From positions 1 to 6,278 of the forward strand of contig JAFMQQ010000196.1 of NCBI GenBank assembly GCA_017354595.1: a stretch of 6,278 nt of DNA. The letters run 5' to 3'. The DNA comes from Micromonosporaceae bacterium. GTDB taxonomy: Bacteria > Actinomycetota > Actinomycetes > Mycobacteriales > Micromonosporaceae. Below, piece by piece: positions 4,204 to 6,278 of the stretch (position 1 is its first letter; each line of letters starts with the position of its first letter). Under the pieces are notes generated by a model. It was not told where the DNA came from, made no database searches, and saw nothing but the letters and a program-made list of their open reading frames with translations. The translations under genes and the position numbers were made by a program.

Positions 4204-6278
4204 GCTCCGGTTACCTCCTTCGCCGCCGCGATCAGCTGCCCGGACTCGGCCGGGGTCAGAGTGCCACAGGGATCGGTCGCCGGTGCGCCACCGGTCGGGC
4301 TGTCCACCGCGACCGCCTGGCGGTACGTGCCCCAGGCGCCGCCCTTGCTCACCGCGAGCTTCACGTCGGCGTACGTCGGCCCGGTGAACGTGTGGGTGAC
4401 CCGCTGCCCGGTGGCGTGGGTACCGTCGCCGAAGTCCCAGTAGTACTTCAACCCGGCCGTGGCGCCCCGGTCGTCCCGGGAGAAGCCGGCATCGAAGGTC
4501 ACCGTCAGGGTGTTCTGCGGCCGGGCGGGTGAGGTCTCGAAGTACGCCAACGGCTTGCCGGTGCTCGGCACCGAGCCGGCGTACCCGTCGCCGGCCAGCA
4601 GCAGGCTGGTCCACTGGGCCGGCAGCTCCAGCGCCCGCTTCAGCTCCTCGGTCGGCTGGGTGGGCTGCAGCCCGTGCGGGGCACCGCCGGCGAAGTAGTT
4701 GAGGTGTTCGAGGGTGTCGGAGAGGTAGCCGACCGGCTGGTTCTCGTTGACCGTGAACGGGACCCCGGCCGGGTGCGCCCGGGCCAGTGGCCTGGCCAGC
4801 GTGACGCCGGTACCGTCGGCGCCGGCCGTACCCACGGCGAGGATCTGACCGTACTCGGTATCGGTGCCGGTACCGATGAAGATCGGCTGCCCGGCGGCGA
4901 GGTTGGTGACGGCGGCGACCTTCACGTTGGTGTCCCCGGCGGCGGTCGCGGCCGCGACACTGGTCATGCCCGGCTGCGGGGTGTTGTTGCCGAGCTGGAA
5001 TGTGGTCTGGTTGCCGGCGTACCCGATGATCGGGGTCGCCTTGGTGGCGTCGCTGACCGAGGCGGCGTAAGGGTTCTCATCGGCGTTGGAGTTCTTCACC
5101 CCGGAGACCGTGAAGCCCGGGATACCCAGGTTGAAGAAGGCCTGCTCGTCCTCCAGCCCATCGGTATCGTCCCGCACCGGCGAGTAGCGCGCCTGGTCGG
5201 CGGGGGAGTACGCGGGCTTGGTTGGAACGACACCGCTGTACGGGTTGGGTGCCTGGCCGGTCTGGTTGTACCGCAACGGGTTCTCCAGCGGCACCGAGAA
5301 GTTGTACTTCCGGCCCTGCTGGTCGAAGCCTTCCAGCAGCGCGGTCTGCAGGTCGGCGCGCAGGGACGTGATCGCCGTCGCGTTCGCGGCGATGTTCGCG
5401 CCCGGCGAGCCGGGTCCGGTGTCCGGGTACGCCTGGTTCGGCGCCGCCGGCGTCGCCTTGATGAAGGTGGACCACGGGCCGACACCGCCACCGGTGACGT
5501 TGTTCCAGTAGAACTCGGTGCCCAGGTGGTAGGCGGGGTAGTCGATGCCGAGCGAGTCCATGTTGGCGAACAGCACGTACTGGCCCTGCGGACCGGACGG
5601 GATCAGGTTGCTGGCGTACCAGGCCGAACCCTCCCGGCTGAACAACCCGTCGCTGGTCTTTCCGCGGGACGCGTCGAGCAGGGTGACCTTCAGCGTGCGG
5701 GCCGGGACGGTGCCGGTGGCGTCGTACCAGGCCAGCAGCGCGTGGTATTCGGCGAGCGTCAGGGCGACGCCGGAGAGGCCGTCGTACGCGCCTTCGTTGC
5801 CCAGGTTGCTGTCGGTGATGTGCCGCCGGGCCGCCCCGAAACCGGTGCTGCCACTGGTGGTGCCGGAGTCGATCAGCCCCACGATGTCCGTCGGTACCGG
5901 TGTCTCATCCGGATGCGCGGCCAGCAGCACCCGCTGCCCGGCGCAGCTCGCACCCGGGATGGTGACCTCGGCGTCGTCGGAGTCGAAGCGGTAGCCGCCG
6001 GTGCGGCGGAAGTAGTGGTCGGTCACCGTGGCGTAGCCGGCGAGCGCGGTGTTGAGCTGCTGGTCGGTCAGGTTGGCCTTCCAGTACGCGTACAGCTCCT
6101 GCCAGCCGTTGACGGTGGGCGGCAGGTTGTACGGGTCGGCGGCCTGTCTCGGGTCGCCGTCGGCGCCGGAGATGCGATAGCTGAACGACTGCGCCATCCG
6201 GTACAGCTGCGCGTACAGGTAGTCGGCGTCGACGGTGGGCTCGGCCGGCCCGTGCGCCGGCTTGCTGGCCGATGCCAC
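4200..6278 (-). CDS. Secreted M28-like protein with PKD domain, probably catalytically inactive (5' end outside window)
   Basis: This is a 692-residue open frame running off the right edge. The GTG at 6278 is probably an internal Val, because the signal peptide present in paralogue B is missing; the first residues align with about residue 37 of B. Residues ~15-530 form an M28-type peptidase fold. H122 and D124 (AHPDE), D166 (AYDGLSG) and D241 (FANMD) sit at the first metal site and bridging positions of this family. The Glu-Glu pair (general base plus second-zinc ligand) is replaced by S204-R205 in LLDASRG, where B has LFDNEEG. The usual final His (H-x3-D-T) is Gly517; H525 in DTLEHLN is nearby. 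Residues ~439-510 are an extra beta-rich module. Residues ~584-660 are a PKD domain (YYWDFGDGT). The tail contains TDPCGTLT. The only cysteines are C112 and C671. The TGA overlaps the B start codon (ATGA), so translation is coupled. Family membership is fairly sure; lack of peptidase activity is inferred from the missing residues. A metal-binding, scaffold or inhibitor role is possible but unproven. Confidence 0.87.
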   Translation of the reverse strand: MASASKPAHGPAEPTVDADYLYAQLYRMAQSFSYRISGADGDPRQAADPYNLPPTVNGWQELYAYWKANLTDQQLNTALAGYATVTDHYFRRTGGYRFDSDDAEVTIPGASCAGQRVLLAAHPDETPVPTDIVGLIDSGTTSGSTGFGAARRHITDSNLGNEGAYDGLSGVALTLAEYHALLAWYDATGTVPARTLKVTLLDASRGKTSDGLFSREGSAWYASNLIPSGPQGQYVLFANMDSLGIDYPAYHLGTEFYWNNVTGGGVGPWSTFIKATPAAPNQAYPDTGPGSPGANIAANATAITSLRADLQTALLEGFDQQGRKYNFSVPLENPLRYNQTGQAPNPYSGVVPTKPAYSPADQARYSPVRDDTDGLEDEQAFFNLGIPGFTVSGVKNSNADENPYAASVSDATKATPIIGYAGNQTTFQLGNNTPQPGMTSVAAATAAGDTNVKVAAVTNLAAGQPIFIGTGTDTEYGQILAVGTAGADGTGVTLARPLARAHPAGVPFTVNENQPVGYLSDTLEHLNYFAGGAPHGLQPTQPTEELKRALELPAQWTSLLLAGDGYAGSVPSTGKPLAYFETSPARPQNTLTVTFDAGFSRDDRGATAGLKYYWDFGDGTHATGQRVTHTFTGPTYADVKLAVSKGGAWGTYRQAVAVDSPTGGAPATDPCGTLTPAESGQLIAAAKEVTGA
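4213..4220 (-). promoter_or_regulatory. Perfect Shine-Dalgarno for the active metallopeptidase
   Basis: On the minus strand AAGGAGGT is fully complementary to the 16S anti-Shine-Dalgarno core and ends 9 nt before ATG 4203. It lies inside the last codons of gene A, just before the ATGA overlap. This fixes the start of B. It also suggests B can recruit its own ribosomes in addition to those coupled from A, so B may be made in excess of A. Confidence 0.85.
4749..4964 (-). other. Beta-rich inserted module in gene A
   Basis: This encodes about residues 439-510 of the upstream M28-like protein. Key pattern: AAGDTNVKV, then AAGQPIFI, then AVGTAGADGTGVTL, then a PL-x-AHPAGVPF end. It sits between the GNQTTFQLGNNTPQPGM segment and the DTLEHLN segment, just before the last metal-ligand region. 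A related module is in paralogue B, but at a different place. Confidence 0.75.

Noticed and set aside
2587..4443. Long plus-strand open frame of 618 codons opposite the metallopeptidase gene
   Set aside because: It is the antisense shadow of gene B in a high-GC region; composition is Val/Arg/Gly-rich with no domain, signal or ribosome site, while the minus strand has clear M28 and PKD motifs.
4204..4614. N-terminal extension of the metallopeptidase to an upstream start at 4614
   Set aside because: The extension is Arg-rich sequence wholly inside gene A in another frame; ATG 4203 has a perfect ribosome site and a signal peptide.
6276..6278. GTG at the right edge as the true start of gene A
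   Set aside because: The protein would lack the signal peptide seen in its paralogue, and the frame is open to the edge; it is most likely an internal Val.

Overview
The window looks like part of a chromosome from a very GC-rich actinomycete. The evidence is uniformly high G+C, G/C-ending codons, a single TTA codon in about 1,800 codons, 4-nt ATGA/GTGA gene overlaps, an actinobacterial-type lipoprotein, and secreted proteins with PKD domains. Genus cannot be assigned from sequence alone. Every gene I can support is on the minus strand, so the window reads right to left. No tRNA, rRNA, CRISPR array, transposase or integrase was seen.

Right part (6278 to 2032): two paralogous secreted proteins follow each other, each with an M28-type (aminopeptidase/carboxypeptidase-like) metallopeptidase domain, a C-terminal PKD domain and a short conserved tail. 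The upstream one (A, 5' end off the window) has lost the Glu-Glu catalytic motif (Ser-Arg instead) and is probably a pseudo-enzyme. The downstream one (B, 723 aa) keeps Glu-Glu and most metal ligands and has a complete signal peptide. Both carry a related ~70-residue beta-rich module, but at two different places in the peptidase fold. A and B overlap by ATGA, with a perfect Shine-Dalgarno for B inside the end of A.

Middle (2035 to 1010): B overlaps by GTGA a lipoprotein gene (C, 341 aa) whose first domain resembles DUF4232. Its signal-peptide core is encoded by 15-bp tandem repeats running straight into the lipobox. A, B and C therefore look like one translationally coupled operon placing two soluble secreted proteins and one membrane-anchored lipoprotein outside the membrane.

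Left part (1041 to 1): a tandem duplication of about 545-580 bp. Each unit has the 3' end of a C-like gene, a ~70-nt spacer, a small CxxC...CxxC zinc-ribbon gene (D, 78 aa; E, 83 aa), and a double GC-rich hairpin that looks like a terminator. In the unit nearest C, the C gene is intact. In the second unit only a C-terminal remnant of a C-like gene survives upstream of E. Both zinc-ribbon genes have the same TATCGT box 6-7 nt before the ATG and no good Shine-Dalgarno, which suggests leaderless transcripts.

The most interesting points are the dead/live protease pair, the relocated module, the decayed tandem duplication with conserved double hairpins, and a strong excess of the palindrome CGGTACCG across the window.
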